A stretch of DNA of 45,825 nt from Natrialbaceae archaeon Tc-Br11_E2g14 (GCA_001564275.1 LKND01000011.1:1-45825), one strand, 5' to 3'. Positions 1 to 9,282 are shown, counted from the first letter of the stretch. Numbers and translations: made by a program. Notes: a model not told the origin generated them from the sequence alone.

Positions 1-882
1 GCCATACAGAACGTGGTGGTCGGGATCCTGATGGTGTTGCTCAGCGTCTTTCTCTCTTACGGACTGCTCGACGCGGCAGGCATCTTCGGTACTGAGACCG
101 TTCCAGAGGAGTTCACCCCCGAGGGATACCTCCCGATCTTCACCACGGCCGCACTCGTGTTCACCTCCTACCTCGGCTTCGCACAGGTCGCGACGGTGGC
201 CGGGGAAATCACCGACCCCGGGCGAAATCTCCCGCTCGCGATGATCGGCTCGGTCGTCATCGTCGCCGTCTTTTACGTCCTCACGATGTTCGTCGCCACC
301 AGTGCGCTGGGAAGCCAGGCGCTCGAGGAGGCAGGCGAGGTCGCCATCGTCGAGGTCGCCCGGGAATTCTTCGGCGTTCCGGGCGCGATCATCATCCTGT
401 TCGCCGGCCTGCTCGCGACGCTCTCGAGCGCGAACGCCTCGATTCTCTCGGCCTCGCGGGCCCTGTACGCGATCAGTCGCGACCTGATCGTGCCACCCGG
501 AGCGAGCAAAGTCAATCTCCGGTACGGGACACCCCACGTGGCCCTCGCGCTCGTGGGGGGACCCGTCATCGTGCTCGTTGGAACCGGGCAAACCGAACTG
601 CTCGCCGAGGTGGCGTCGTTTCTCCATCTCATCATGTACGGCCTGATCTGTGTCACCCTGGTGGAGATCCGCCGACGCGATCCATCGTGGTACCAGCCGG
701 ATTTTACGACGCCCGGCTATCCCCTCGTGCCAGTCGTGGGCGCAGTCTCGAGTTTCGGTCTCATCGCGTTCATGCAACCGCTCTCCCGGATTATCGGCGT
801 CGCGGTCATGATCGGGGCACTCGGGTGGTACGCCTATTATGCTCGAGCGATACGGCTCAAGCGGGAGGATACCGATGAGTGA
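1..882 (+). CDS. APC-family amino acid permease, C-terminal part
   Basis: The frame is open from the first base, so the 5' end lies outside the window; the 293 visible codons are the C-terminal part of a secondary transporter. Repeated hydrophobic segments are visible, for example around residues 8-25, 48-62, 78-101, 122-150 and 177-215, and a pair near the C-terminus. The loop [14 protein letters not shown] is typical of amino acid/polyamine permeases (APC superfamily) between two helices. It should import an amino acid or similar solute across the cytoplasmic membrane; the substrate cannot be told from this part. The stop lies inside the start of the next gene (ATGAGTGA overlap), so the two are translationally coupled. 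Permease plus UspA protein is a common haloarchaeal pairing. Confidence 0.88.
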   Translation, partial: AIQNVVVGILMVLLSVFLSYGLLDAAGIFGTETVPEEFTPEGYLPIFTTAALVFTSYLGFAQVATVAGEITDPGRNLPLAMIGSVVIVAVFYVLTMFVATSALGSQALEEAGEVAIVEVAREFFGVPGAIIILFAGLLATLSSANASILSASRALYAISRDLIVPPGASKVNLRYGTPHVALALVGGPVIVLVGTGQTELLAEVASFLHLIMYGLICVTLVEIRRRDPSWYQPDFTTPGYPLVPVVGAVSSFGLIAFMQPLSRIIGVAVMIGALGWYAYYARAIRLKREDTDE

Positions 883-1735
883 ACTTCGCCACCGGGTGCT
901 CGTGCCAGTCGACGTATTAGCAGGTGAGGGCGTCGCCGATTCCCTCGTCCGGACGCTGGCCTCAGTCCCAGTCGTCCTGCTCGGCTACCACGAGGTGCCC
1001 GAACAGACGGCCCCGGGACAGGCCCGAATGCAGTTCGAGTCACGGGCTCAGGAGGAACTCGACGCCCTCGCCGACGCGTTCGAGGCCGCCGGTGGCACCG
1101 TCGCGACCCGCCTCGTCTTTACGCGCGAACCGTTGAAAACATTCGAGCGGATCGCCGTCGAACTCGAGTGTGACGCGATCGTGCTCAACAATCCGGCACC
1201 CAGACTCGACTCCATTCTGATGCCGCTTCGTGGTGACATCAACGTCAAGCACATCGCCAAACTGGTTGGATCGATTGCGGCCGATACTGAGGCGTCGATC
1301 ACCCTCTTTCACGTTCGACCGGACGAGGTTGAGGAGGAAGGTCCCGTCGAGGTCCTCACGGAGGCTGCCTCGATCCTCGTCGACGAGGGGATCGGTGCCG
1401 ACCGCATCACACAGGAGGTCCAGACGCACGCCTCCCCGTCCGAGGCAATCGTCGACGTTGCCGGGAGCCACGGCCTCGTTGTCGTCGGCGAGAGTGAACC
1501 GTCGATCAGGGATCGCATTTTCGGGGATCCCTCCTCGATGCTCGCCAAACGGAGCGTGACACCGGTCCTGGTCGTTCGACGCCAGATCCTCGAGATGGAC
1601 ACCAGTGAACAGGAAGAACGGGTCGAAACCTTAGCGGAGACGGCCGACGAGTTTGTCGACGAAGACGATGATCAGGACGTCGGTAGTGGGGACGTGGATG
1701 ACGCGAACACGAGCCCCACATCGACCGGTTCCTGA
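875..1735 (+). CDS. Tandem universal stress protein (UspA family)
   Basis: A 286-residue cytoplasmic protein built of two UspA-like halves. The first begins [19 protein letters not shown]; the second begins near residue 135 and ends with VVVGESEPS and [10 protein letters not shown], the usual Usp beta-strand ending. The classic G-x2-G-x9-G-S ATP loop is not evident in the second half ([17 protein letters not shown]), so nucleotide binding is uncertain. About 45 acidic, disordered residues follow the domain. The ATG at 875 is chosen because it overlaps the permease stop and the protein then starts directly at the first Usp strand. By analogy with similar gene pairs it probably modulates the upstream permease; that is inference. 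Confidence 0.88.
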   Translation: MSELRHRVLVPVDVLAGEGVADSLVRTLASVPVVLLGYHEVPEQTAPGQARMQFESRAQEELDALADAFEAAGGTVATRLVFTREPLKTFERIAVELECDAIVLNNPAPRLDSILMPLRGDINVKHIAKLVGSIAADTEASITLFHVRPDEVEEEGPVEVLTEAASILVDEGIGADRITQEVQTHASPSEAIVDVAGSHGLVVVGESEPSIRDRIFGDPSSMLAKRSVTPVLVVRRQILEMDTSEQEERVETLAETADEFVDEDDDQDVGSGDVDDANTSPTSTGS

Positions 1736-1852
1736 TCTCGAGGGGTTAGATATCGAGTGCCTCGACTCGGATCGTTCCGACCTCGCGTGTCGTACGGATT
1801 GCCGGCCGGAGGCTCGCCCAACGTCTGCACCGAGAACCCCCTCTCATACGGT

Positions 1853-1919
1853 TTAGTGTCACTGTTTACCGGTGAGTACCGAACCCGGGCTGGCACTCAC
1901 CGGTAAGAGACGACACTAA
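1853..1919. repeat. Long interrupted palindrome downstream of the usp gene
   Basis: TTAGTGTC (1853-1860) pairs with GACACTAA (1912-1919). After a 4x4 internal loop, TTTACCGGTGAGT (1865-1877) pairs with ACTCACCGGTAAG (1895-1907; outermost pair T-G), and CC/GG pairs continue beyond one mismatch. The apical loop is about 11 nt. It sits in the gap between the usp stop and the next plus-strand gene. It could be a terminator or processing hairpin, or a small palindromic repeat; no T-tract follows it. Confidence 0.7.
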
Positions 1920-2047
1920 TCCGTCTCAAACAACGAATCCCTGCGCGAATCGTCCGTCACTCCCGCCGCCCGCGATGCGTTCGCACGACGATCGGCCCGC
2001 TCGGAGAACCAAGCCTTATGAACGAAGGGTCCTCCGATATAACCGAC

Positions 2048-2578
2048 ATGGACGCTCGCTTCAATCGACGACAGATCCTCCAGACGAGCGGCGTGGTCGG
2101 TGCGGCCTCGCTCGCTGGCTGCATGGACGCCTTCGGCGATGACGGCGCAGGCAACGAGACCGACGACGGCGCGGGGAACGAATCTGATACCGACCCCGAC
2201 ATCGAACCGGAGATCGACCCGGCCGATGGGATCACCGGATTCGTCCAACTGGACGAGGAGGCCCAGGCCGAGTTAGCGGAACTCGAGACGGAACTGGTCG
2301 AAGAGATCGAGGCGGAAGAACTCGATCAGATGGAGGCCCAGCAAATCTTCCAGGAGCGACAGGCCGAACTCAACGCGGCTGCCGTCACCGAGTTCCAGAC
2401 CTACAGCGAGGACGTCGAGGGGCTCACCCTCGAGGGGACGGTCTCGGAGATGGGAATCGTCCTGTTGGACGGCGAGGGCGAGGCTATCCTGCAGCCCCTC
2501 CGTGACGAGGCAGTCGGTGCCCTCTTCCCGGGCGAGGAGTTTGAGGCCAGTCAGGCACCTGCACCCGAAGAGCCCTGA
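2048..2578 (+). CDS. Tat-exported haloarchaeal lipoprotein, unknown function
   Basis: A 176-residue secreted protein. The N-terminus holds a twin-arginine motif (NRRQILQTSG, Arg7-Arg8), a short hydrophobic stretch and a lipobox SLAGC with Cys25, as in haloarchaeal Tat lipoproteins. A low-complexity acidic linker follows, then a helical region rich in Glu and Ala (residues about 70-120), then about 45 residues with no motif I recognise. An in-frame ATG at 2018 exists, but the start at 2048 places the RR motif at the normal distance from the N-terminus. A TATA-like CTTATG lies about 35 bp upstream. It faces the convergent gene at 2625-3131 across a hairpin. Confidence 0.8.
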   Translation: MDARFNRRQILQTSGVVGAASLAGCMDAFGDDGAGNETDDGAGNESDTDPDIEPEIDPADGITGFVQLDEEAQAELAELETELVEEIEAEELDQMEAQQIFQERQAELNAAAVTEFQTYSEDVEGLTLEGTVSEMGIVLLDGEGEAILQPLRDEAVGALFPGEEFEASQAPAPEEP

Positions 2579-2585
2579 GCGCTGC

Positions 2586-2602
2586 CCAAAGGCCGCCTTT
2601 GG
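2586..2602. terminator. Hairpin between convergent genes
   Basis: CCAAAGG-CCG-CCTTTGG is a perfect 7-bp stem with a 3-nt loop, followed on the plus strand by TCGCTTTT. It lies in the 46-bp gap between two convergent genes and could serve termination on either side. Confidence 0.5.
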
Positions 2603-2624
2603 TCGCTTTTCGATCGGGGTGGCA

Positions 2625-3131
2625 TCACGGCGTATCGCCGGCCGGTTCGACGGCGAACGGGCTCGCTCGCTCGGTCCAGGGCCACCCCGGCAGCCGCTCC
2701 TGAAACCCAGCCGCCAGCGCCGCCTCGAGGTCGTCGACGCCGGCGTTTTCGGTGGCCGGTCCGTGGCGGTGAACATCTGCGTAGTGGAAGGTTGCCTCGC
2801 CGAGCGTCCGAAGGGGCTGGGTGCCCGCAATCGTGGCCGCGAGCTCTCGCCCCAGAATTTCGTCGACGACAAATCCGGGGTAATCGCCCTCGACGTCGAG
2901 TCCGCGGAGCAGTGCAACCATCGCAGCCACGTTGACCGCGAGGTCTCCGTCGGCGAAGACGTCATCGACGGCCCGTCGATACTGTGATTCGGTGACGGTG
3001 GCCACCTCGGTGTCGAAGATATCGCCCAACTCCTCACGCACGTCGTTGATCAGGGGGACGATGCGGTCGGCGCGATCGGCAGCCCAGTCTCGCTCCGCAC
3101 GTACCCGCTTCGGTGTCAGCTGTAGGTCCAT
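2625..3131 (-). CDS. Conserved-looking hypothetical protein (168 aa)
   Basis: I do not recognise the family. The start at 3131 (MDLQLTPKRVRAERDW) is preferred over upstream in-frame codons because the upstream extension is basic and low quality, and a TATA-like GCATAACA lies about 33 bp upstream. The protein is soluble, acidic and mainly helical. It has a conserved-looking central block with LGRELAATIAGTQPLRTLGE and a C-terminal segment rich in Trp and Pro (LPGWPWTE). There is no signal peptide, membrane segment or cysteine motif. It is divergent from fttA, 457 bp away, which gives no functional hint. Confidence 0.68.
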   Translation of the reverse strand: MDLQLTPKRVRAERDWAADRADRIVPLINDVREELGDIFDTEVATVTESQYRRAVDDVFADGDLAVNVAAMVALLRGLDVEGDYPGFVVDEILGRELAATIAGTQPLRTLGEATFHYADVHRHGPATENAGVDDLEAALAAGFQERLPGWPWTERASPFAVEPAGDTP

Positions 3132-3588
3132 GGTCAGAACTACCCGCTGGGGGGCCCTGGGTGTTATGCCCGCGGACGAACGCAACGTCGGACGCCGTTG
3201 GCCCGTTTGCGCCTCGAGAGTGCACCCAGCACGCGGTCGAACGGCGTTCGACCTCCCCTCGCCATTCGGAACGGTGTCCATGCATTGAGAAGGTTTTTAT
3301 ACTCTGCACGGATTACCCTCGACTAAGCGGGTTCTCCCTGGAATCTTCCCGTTGGACCCAGGATAACCGACCTGGAAGCGTGGCCATCGGTGCAGCGAGT
3401 ACCTCGACGATGACCCGATATCTCCGATCACCAGACCCAAAGACGACGCCTGGCAATCGCGACGCCGGCCCTGTTCGCGTGACGGTTCCGGTGCAGCACC
3501 GTCAACCGCTCCAACGATGGGGGCGAGGGTCCCAGGGCGGTGATCCGGACTTCCGGCGACGAGTTCACGCAAGTTACCTTCGGCGAAT
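3132..3588. promoter_or_regulatory. Divergent intergenic region upstream of fttA
   Basis: There is no credible gene in this 457-bp gap. It contains a strong AT-rich box, TTTTTATACT (3294-3303), readable as a TATA element on either strand. On the plus strand it would start RNA near 3325 and give fttA a leader of about 265 nt. I see no good TATA box 25-30 bp before the fttA ATG, so a long 5' leader is possible. Confidence 0.4.
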
Positions 3589-5532
3589 ATGAGTACTGTA
3601 GAGCAGCAACTCGACGATTTGAAAGCAACGATCACGAGCGAGCTTCCGAACGACATCTCGGTCTCCTCGGTGAAATACGAAGGACCCGAACTGGTCCTGT
3701 ACACGCGCGACCCGAAGAAGTTCGCCCAGCAGGGCGACCTCGTGCGCAAACTCGCGAGCAAACTTCGCAAGCGAATCACGGTGCGCCCCGACCCTGGGGT
3801 CCTCTCACCACCCAATAAGGCCCGTTCGGAGATCGAGCGCGTGATTCCCGAGGAGGCGGGGGTCACCGACCTCGACTTCCACGTCGACACCGGCGAGGTC
3901 GTCATCGAGGCCGAAAAGCCCGGCATGGTGATCGGGCGTCACGGCTCGACCCTTCGCGAGATCACCAAAACCGTTGGCTGGACGCCCGAGGTCGTCCGCA
4001 CGCCGCCGATCGAGTCCTCGACGGTCTCGAACGTGCGCAACTTCCTGAAACAGGAACGCGACGACCGACGGGACATCCTCGAGCGCGTGGGCCGACAGAT
4101 CCACCGCGAGGAGATGTCCGACGACGAGTGGGTACGGATCACCACCCTCGGGTGCTGTCGGGAGGTCGGTCGTGCAGCGTTTATCCTTTCGACGCCGGAG
4201 ACGAGGATCCTCATCGACTGTGGGGACAAACCCGGGGCGGAGGGCGAGGTCCCCTATCTACAAGTTCCCGAAGCGCTCGGTGCCGGTGCCCAGACCATCG
4301 ACGCGGTCGTCCTCACCCACGCCCACCTGGACCACTCGGCGTTCATCCCGCTGCTGTTCAAATACGGCTACGACGGCCCGATCTACTGCACTGAGCCGAC
4401 GCGTGACCTGATGGGGCTGTTGACACTCGACTACCTGGACGTCGCTGCCAAGGAGGGTCGAGCGCCACCCTACGAGAGCGAGATGGTGCGCGAGGCGATC
4501 AAACACTGCATCCCGCTGGAGTACGGCGACGTCACCGACATCGCCCCCGACGTCAAGCTCACCTTTCACAACGCCGGCCACATCCTCGGCTCCGCGGTCA
4601 GTCACTTCCACATCGGTGACGGCCTCTACAACGTCGCATTCTCGGGTGACATCCACTACGAAGACACCCGGCTGTTCAACGGGGCGACCAACGACTTCCC
4701 ACGCGTTGAGACCCTCGTCCTCGAGTCCACCTACGGCGGGCGCAACGATTACCAGACCGATCAGGAGGACTCCGAGCGAAAGCTCAAGGAGGTTATCAAG
4801 CGGACCGCCGAACGCGGCGGCAAGGTGTTGATACCGGCGTTCGCCGTCGGACGCTCCCAGGAGATCATGCTCGTCATCGAGCAGGCGATGCGCAACGGCG
4901 AAATTCCCGAGATGCCAGTCCACCTCGACGGCATGATCTGGGAGGCGACAGCCATCCACACGACTTACCCCGAATATCTCCGGGACGACCTCCGTGATCG
5001 AATCTTCCACGACGACGAGAACCCGTTCCTCGCCGAGGAGTTCAACCACATCGACGAGGGCGAAGACGAAAGACAGCGCGTCGCCGACGGCGACCCCTGT
5101 ATTATTCTGTCGACCTCGGGGATGGTGACTGGCGGCCCAATCATGTCCTGGCTCAGCCACATTGGCCCGGATCCGGATTCGACGCTGGTGTTCGTGGGCT
5201 ACCAGGCGCAGGGAACCCTCGGTCGGCGTATCCAGAACGGCTGGGACGAAATCCCGACGAGCGAGGTTGGTGCCATGGGCCGAAACGGAAACGGCGGTGG
5301 CCGCGGGACGCTCTCGCTCAATATGAACGTCGAGACTGTCGATGGCTTCTCCGGTCACGCGGACCGAGCTGGCCTCGAGAACTTCGTGCGCACGATGAAC
5401 CCCCGTCCCGAGAAGGTGCTGTGTGTGCACGGCGACGAACGCTCGACCCAGGATCTCTCCTCGGCGCTCTACCACGAGTTCAACATGCGGACGTTCGCGC
5501 CGAAGAACCTCGAGACCTTCCGGTTCAAGTGA
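3589..5532 (+). CDS. fttA: FttA/aCPSF1: KH-metallo-beta-lactamase-beta-CASP ribonuclease
   Basis: A 647-residue archaeal CPSF73-like nuclease, the factor that cleaves nascent RNA and terminates transcription in archaea. The N-terminal 150 residues carry KH-type RNA-binding regions, with GMVIGRHGSTLREI around 112-125. The metallo-beta-lactamase fold follows, with the zinc motif HAHLDH at 244-249, GHILGSAV, and SGDIHYE. The beta-CASP domain includes LESTYGGRNDY and SGMVTGGP, and the C-terminal motifs GFSGHADRAGL and CVHGDE complete the active site. Length and domain order match the family, and all metal ligands I can check are present. The start ATG is set by the conserved N-terminus MSTVEQQLDDLK. 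It stands alone on the plus strand, as usual for this housekeeping gene. Confidence 0.96.
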   Translation: MSTVEQQLDDLKATITSELPNDISVSSVKYEGPELVLYTRDPKKFAQQGDLVRKLASKLRKRITVRPDPGVLSPPNKARSEIERVIPEEAGVTDLDFHVDTGEVVIEAEKPGMVIGRHGSTLREITKTVGWTPEVVRTPPIESSTVSNVRNFLKQERDDRRDILERVGRQIHREEMSDDEWVRITTLGCCREVGRAAFILSTPETRILIDCGDKPGAEGEVPYLQVPEALGAGAQTIDAVVLTHAHLDHSAFIPLLFKYGYDGPIYCTEPTRDLMGLLTLDYLDVAAKEGRAPPYESEMVREAIKHCIPLEYGDVTDIAPDVKLTFHNAGHILGSAVSHFHIGDGLYNVAFSGDIHYEDTRLFNGATNDFPRVETLVLESTYGGRNDYQTDQEDSERKLKEVIKRTAERGGKVLIPAFAVGRSQEIMLVIEQAMRNGEIPEMPVHLDGMIWEATAIHTTYPEYLRDDLRDRIFHDDENPFLAEEFNHIDEGEDERQRVADGDPCIILSTSGMVTGGPIMSWLSHIGPDPDSTLVFVGYQAQGTLGRRIQNGWDEIPTSEVGAMGRNGNGGGRGTLSLNMNVETVDGFSGHADRAGLENFVRTMNPRPEKVLCVHGDERSTQDLSSALYHEFNMRTFAPKNLETFRFK

Positions 5533-5860
5533 CCGGGGCGGGGCGCAACGCGGTACTCACGCTCAGGTGATCTCGGCATTGGGGGGAGTCACTCGATACG
5601 TTCCCAACGCCTCGAGCATCTCCGTTGTCCCTCTCGGATCGTTGCGGTTTTCGGCGATGGAATCGCTCGCCAGTCTGTACGTCGTTTCGATCACGGTAGC
5701 GGTGGGCTGGGCCGGCCCCTCCGGTGGCTGAGGACCCATTGGATCCGTTGAACCTCATAGCCTCGAACCACTTCGACACTAAATATTCACAACCGACTGT
5801 GCGCCCTTCACAGCTAGGTTTACCAGCGAAATGGTGGTGGATTCCGTGGGTCGATACCAA
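5533..5860. promoter_or_regulatory. Intergenic region before the alcohol dehydrogenase
   Basis: There is no supported gene in 328 bp. AT-rich pieces CTAAATATTC (about 5780) and AGGTTTACC (5816-5824) are possible promoter elements; the second lies about 40 bp before the ATG at 5861. Confidence 0.35.
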
Positions 5861-7027
5861 ATGTCAATGAACGCCGTGGTCTATCAGGGGCCACACGAAG
5901 TTTCGGTCGAAGAAGTCGAGGAACCGGAAATCAAACACGAAAACGACATCATCGTCGATATCACCACCTCCTGCATCTGTGGCTCGGACCTGCACATGTA
6001 CGAGGGGCGAACGGCCGCAGAACCGGGTATCGTTTTCGGCCACGAGAACATGGGTGTCATCACTGCGGTTGGCGACGCCGTGTCGACACTCGAAGAGGGC
6101 GACCGGGTCGTCTTGCCGTTCAACGTCGCCTGCGGATTCTGTCAAAACTGTGAGAAGGGGTACACGGGCTTCTGTACGAACGTGAACCCGGGCTTCGCTG
6201 GCGGTGCGTATGGGTACGTCGCGATGGGGCCGTACAAGGGCGGACAGGCAGAGAAACTCCGCGTCCCGTATGCGGACTTCAACGCGCTCAAACTGCCCGA
6301 GGGGGACACCCACGAGGATGCGTTTGCGCTGCTCGCGGACATCTTCCCGACCGGGTGGCACGGGACCCGCCTGGCGAACCTCGAGCCCGGTGACTCGATC
6401 GCGATCTACGGTGGCGGGCCGGTCGGTCTGATGGCCACCTACAGCGCCATGATCCAGGGCGCGTCAGAGATCTACACCGTCGACCGCGAGCCGAGTCGAC
6501 TGGAACTGGCCGAAAAGCACTGCGATGCAACCGCAATCAATTTCGAAGAGGGCGACCCGGTCGAACAGATCATCGACGCGCACGGTGGCGAGGTCGACAA
6601 GGGCGTCGACGCGGTCGGCTATCAGGCGATCGATCCCGAGACTGATCCTGGCGACGACGCCTACGATCCGGCTCGAGAGAACCCGGCCGTCGTGCTGAAC
6701 CAGTTGATTCAGACTGTCCGACCAACCGGGCAGATCGGGGTCCCCGGCCTCTACGTCCCATCCGATCCCGGCGCACCCGACGAGATGGCCGCGCAGGGCC
6801 GTCTCGGGATCGACTTCGGGAAGCTCTTCGAGAAAGGCCAGAAGTTCGGCACGGGCCAGTGTAACGTCAAGCAGTACAACCGCCAGCTACGGGACATGAT
6901 CATCGAGGGACGGGCGGATCCGAGCTGGGTCGTCTCTCACCGGGTGGATCTCGAGAAGGCCCCCGAGATGTACCAGAAGTTCGACGATCGCGAGGAGGGC
7001 GTCACGAAAGTCCTGCTCGAGCCCTGA
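5861..7027 (+). CDS. Zinc-dependent alcohol dehydrogenase, formaldehyde-dehydrogenase-like
   Basis: A 388-residue medium-chain dehydrogenase/reductase. The catalytic zinc site shows CICGSDLHMYEG (Cys plus nearby residues) and GHENMG. The structural zinc cluster is seen in CGFCQNCEKGYTGFC, and the NAD(P)-binding fold carries GGGPVGLMA. An extended loop after the Rossmann region (GVDAVGYQ and onwards) and the overall length resemble the glutathione-independent formaldehyde dehydrogenase/FdhA subgroup rather than simple ethanol dehydrogenases. It should oxidise an alcohol or aldehyde with NAD; the substrate is unknown. The start at 5861 (MSMNAVVYQ) fits the family N-terminus better than the upstream in-frame codon at 5831; ATG 5867 is also possible. 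Confidence 0.9.
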   Translation: MSMNAVVYQGPHEVSVEEVEEPEIKHENDIIVDITTSCICGSDLHMYEGRTAAEPGIVFGHENMGVITAVGDAVSTLEEGDRVVLPFNVACGFCQNCEKGYTGFCTNVNPGFAGGAYGYVAMGPYKGGQAEKLRVPYADFNALKLPEGDTHEDAFALLADIFPTGWHGTRLANLEPGDSIAIYGGGPVGLMATYSAMIQGASEIYTVDREPSRLELAEKHCDATAINFEEGDPVEQIIDAHGGEVDKGVDAVGYQAIDPETDPGDDAYDPARENPAVVLNQLIQTVRPTGQIGVPGLYVPSDPGAPDEMAAQGRLGIDFGKLFEKGQKFGTGQCNVKQYNRQLRDMIIEGRADPSWVVSHRVDLEKAPEMYQKFDDREEGVTKVLLEP

Positions 7028-7063
7028 ACGGTCAGCGTCACCGCGACCTGTGGTTGGCGACGG

Positions 7064-7234
7064 TCATGATCGGACCCAGGCGCGGTGATGGGTTTCCCGC
7101 AGGTGGGCGTGATAACGCGAGATGAGTGCCGGATAGCTGTGCTCGACGGCGTGCCAGTCACAGTGTGGACAGCCGCGTTGGACCGTGTCGTCGGCCGATC
7201 GGACGTACCCTGGTTGGGTTCGTGAGTGCCTCAT
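7064..7234 (-). CDS. Small zinc-finger-like protein (56 aa)
   Basis: A tiny basic protein with one candidate zinc site: CPHCDW followed by spaced histidines in RYHAHLRETHH. CxxC plus His-x-His/His is typical of haloarchaeal one-domain zinc-finger microproteins. The ATG at 7234 is chosen because the longer frame upstream reads through a GC-rich tandem repeat and gives low-complexity sequence. It converges with the dehydrogenase gene, 36 bp apart. A role in nucleic-acid or protein binding is likely but not shown. Confidence 0.6.
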   Translation of the reverse strand: MRHSRTQPGYVRSADDTVQRGCPHCDWHAVEHSYPALISRYHAHLRETHHRAWVRS

Positions 7235-7318
7235 GGGATCGAAATGGTTGCTGTGAGTCTCGGTCCATCCGTTATGACTTTGTTGGCTGCCAGCTGTGTC
7301 CAGGCACGACCTGAGGTG

Positions 7319-7374
7319 CCACCACCACTCGGCCACCCGACGCGCGCCACCACCACTCGGCCACCCGACGCGCG
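7319..7374. repeat. 28-bp tandem duplication
   Basis: Two perfect adjacent copies of a 28-bp unit beginning CCACCACCACTCGGCC and ending GACGCGCG (7319-7346 and 7347-7374), followed by a partial CCAC. It lies 85-140 bp upstream of the zinc-finger microprotein gene on the minus strand. Confidence 0.9.
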
Positions 7375-7502
7375 CCACCCACTCGAGCCCTCACCTGATC
7401 GCTTTCCTCACGGTGGACAGGGTCGTCTCGACCGGCAGTTTCCCCGTGTAACCCGCTTGGTCAGTACCGAGGGATAATCGGTATGACGCATCGGATCCTA
7501 CG

Positions 7503-7661
7503 ATGCGTATGTGCCAGTACTGTAACTATGCGTTCACCGACGGCTGGTCGCAATTGCTCCAGTACGACGACGTCTATCAGCGCGCGACTGGTCAGGCCAC
7601 CCAGTCAACCCACGGCTTTCACGAGTCTTGGGCGGAGCTGCGCGAGGATATCGGCGTGTGA
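7503..7661 (+). CDS. Possible CxxC microprotein (52 aa)
   Basis: A short frame beginning MRMCQYCNYAFTDGW and ending RELREDIGV-like (actual end WAELREDIGV). It has one CxxC near the N-terminus, an aromatic-rich middle, and two histidines (THGFH) that could complete a metal site. Codons look like coding haloarchaeal DNA. There is no family I recognise, and it may be a fragment of a larger zinc protein. It ends 110 bp before mat, in the same direction. Confidence 0.4.
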   Translation: MRMCQYCNYAFTDGWSQLLQYDDVYQRATGQATQSTHGFHESWAELREDIGV

Positions 7662-7738
7662 GCGATCTCACGGGAGCAGATCGTCGACGAGGGCGAGTAT
7701 AACTCAGAGGCATCATTCGGACGCCCAACGTTTTCGCA

Positions 7739-7746
7739 AGTTATAG
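7739..7746 (+). promoter_or_regulatory. TATA-like box of mat
   Basis: AGTTATAG is centred about 30 bp before the mat ATG, which fits a leaderless or near-leaderless transcript. Confidence 0.45.
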
Positions 7747-7771
7747 AACCACACCAGCAGAACGTCGAGTA

Positions 7772-8977
7772 ATGAGCGAACGGAACATTCGGGTCGAGCC
7801 CATCGACCGCCGTGCCGTCGAGGACCAGGAGGTCGAGATCGTCGAACGCAAGGGTATTGGCCACCCCGACTCGATCTGTGACGGGATCGCCGAAAGCGTC
7901 GCCGGAGCGCTCGCCCGCGAGTATCTCGAGCGAGTCGGCAAGGTGTTACACTTCAACACTGACGAAACGCAACTCGTCGCCGGCGAGGCCGCCCCCGCCT
8001 TCGGCGGCGGCGAAGTCGTCGACCCAATCTATCTCCTCATCGTCGGCCGAGCAACCAAACACTACGGGGGCCAGACGATCCCGGCCGAACGCATCGCCCT
8101 CACGGCCGCCAGGGAGTATCTCGAGCGCGAACTGCCACAGCTCGTCTTCGGCGAGGACATCGTGGTTGACGTCAAACTCGGCGCTGGCAGCGGCGACTTA
8201 CAGGACGTGTTTGGGGAAGAGGAGGTACAGGTCCCGATGGCCAACGATACGAGTTTCGGTGTTGGCCACGCACCGTTGTCGGAAACCGAAGAGATCGTCT
8301 ACAACGCCGAGCGACGCCTGAACACGGAGTTCGCCGTCGAGAACCCCTCCCTCGGGACGGACGTCAAGATCATGGGCAAGCGTGAGGGCGATCAGATCGA
8401 CGTCACCGTCGCCGCCGCGATGGTCGACGAACACGTCGCCGACATCGACGCCTACGTCGAGGCCGTCGATGCCGTTCGAGCGTTCGTGGCCGACGTCGCG
8501 AGCGAGTACACGGACCGCGAAGTCACCGTCGACGTCAACACCGCCGACGACGTCGAATCGGGCTCGATCTACCTCACGGTCACTGGCACCTCGGCCGAGC
8601 AGGGTGATGACGGCTCGGTCGGCCGGGGCAACCGTGCAAACGGGCTCATCACGCCAAACCGATCGATGTCGATGGAGGCCACCAGTGGCAAGAATCCAGT
8701 CAATCACATCGGCAAGATCTACAACCTCCTGGCGACCGACATCGCCGAGGACGTCGTGAGTGAGGTCGACGGCATCCGCGATCTCCGCGTCCGCCTGCTC
8801 AGCCAGATCGGTCGGCCGATCGACCAACCCCACGTGGCCGACATTCACGTGGTGACCGACGACGACATTGCCGTCTCGGACGTTCGGGCGGATGTCGAGT
8901 CGATCGTCGACGATGGACTCGCGAACGTGACCACCATCACCCAGCGCGTTATCGACGGCGAACTCGACACGTTCTGA
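7772..8977 (+). CDS. mat: Archaeal S-adenosylmethionine synthetase
   Basis: A 401-residue enzyme making S-adenosylmethionine from methionine and ATP in the cytoplasm. It belongs to the archaeal MAT type, distinct from bacterial MetK. Family signatures seen are [16 protein letters not shown] near the N-terminus, [39 protein letters not shown], the glycine-rich [14 protein letters not shown] and [14 protein letters not shown]. Length is normal for the family. The start is the ATG preceded by a well-placed TATA box, and the N-terminus [11 protein letters not shown] matches archaeal relatives. It is a single gene, not obviously in an operon. Confidence 0.97.
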   Translation: MSERNIRVEPIDRRAVEDQEVEIVERKGIGHPDSICDGIAESVAGALAREYLERVGKVLHFNTDETQLVAGEAAPAFGGGEVVDPIYLLIVGRATKHYGGQTIPAERIALTAAREYLERELPQLVFGEDIVVDVKLGAGSGDLQDVFGEEEVQVPMANDTSFGVGHAPLSETEEIVYNAERRLNTEFAVENPSLGTDVKIMGKREGDQIDVTVAAAMVDEHVADIDAYVEAVDAVRAFVADVASEYTDREVTVDVNTADDVESGSIYLTVTGTSAEQGDDGSVGRGNRANGLITPNRSMSMEATSGKNPVNHIGKIYNLLATDIAEDVVSEVDGIRDLRVRLLSQIGRPIDQPHVADIHVVTDDDIAVSDVRADVESIVDDGLANVTTITQRVIDGELDTF

Positions 8978-9282
8978 GCTCGAGGGTACACGGGTCCCAC
9001 TCGAGGGAAGTGCATCCATTCGTTCGTCGAGAATCGAGGCGGATACCTCAGGGCTTGCCCCCGAGGCAGTCGAGGCGTTGTTGTGCTGGTCAGCTGATCG
9101 GCGGATCAGCACTTCTCACGTGGCCCCCACCGTCAACAGTCACCGACCACGAGTGCACGCTGCTCGATCGGTGCGTTGGCAGGCGGACTGAATCGGCTTG
9201 GGTCGTTCGAAGCCGGTAATGTGGCTGGTATGCGGTCCCTTCGTCCGAACCGACAATCGTCGAAGGGCTCCTTTCAACGTCC
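8978..9282. other. Intergenic gap with a hairpin after mat
   Basis: There is no gene in 305 bp between convergent mat and the YbaK-like gene. GCTGATC-GGCG-GATCAGC (9093-9110) is a perfect 7-bp stem, and GTGCTG (9083-9088) can alternatively pair with CAGCAC (9107-9112). It may help end the mat transcript, though no T-run follows. Confidence 0.4.

Noticed and set aside
4258-5475. A 405-aa minus-strand frame inside fttA
   Set aside because: Antisense shadow of a high-GC gene; no domain and fully overlapped by a conserved enzyme.
7319-7374. Two 28-bp repeats considered as a CRISPR remnant
   Set aside because: The copies are directly adjacent with no spacer and there is no palindromic repeat end or cas gene.
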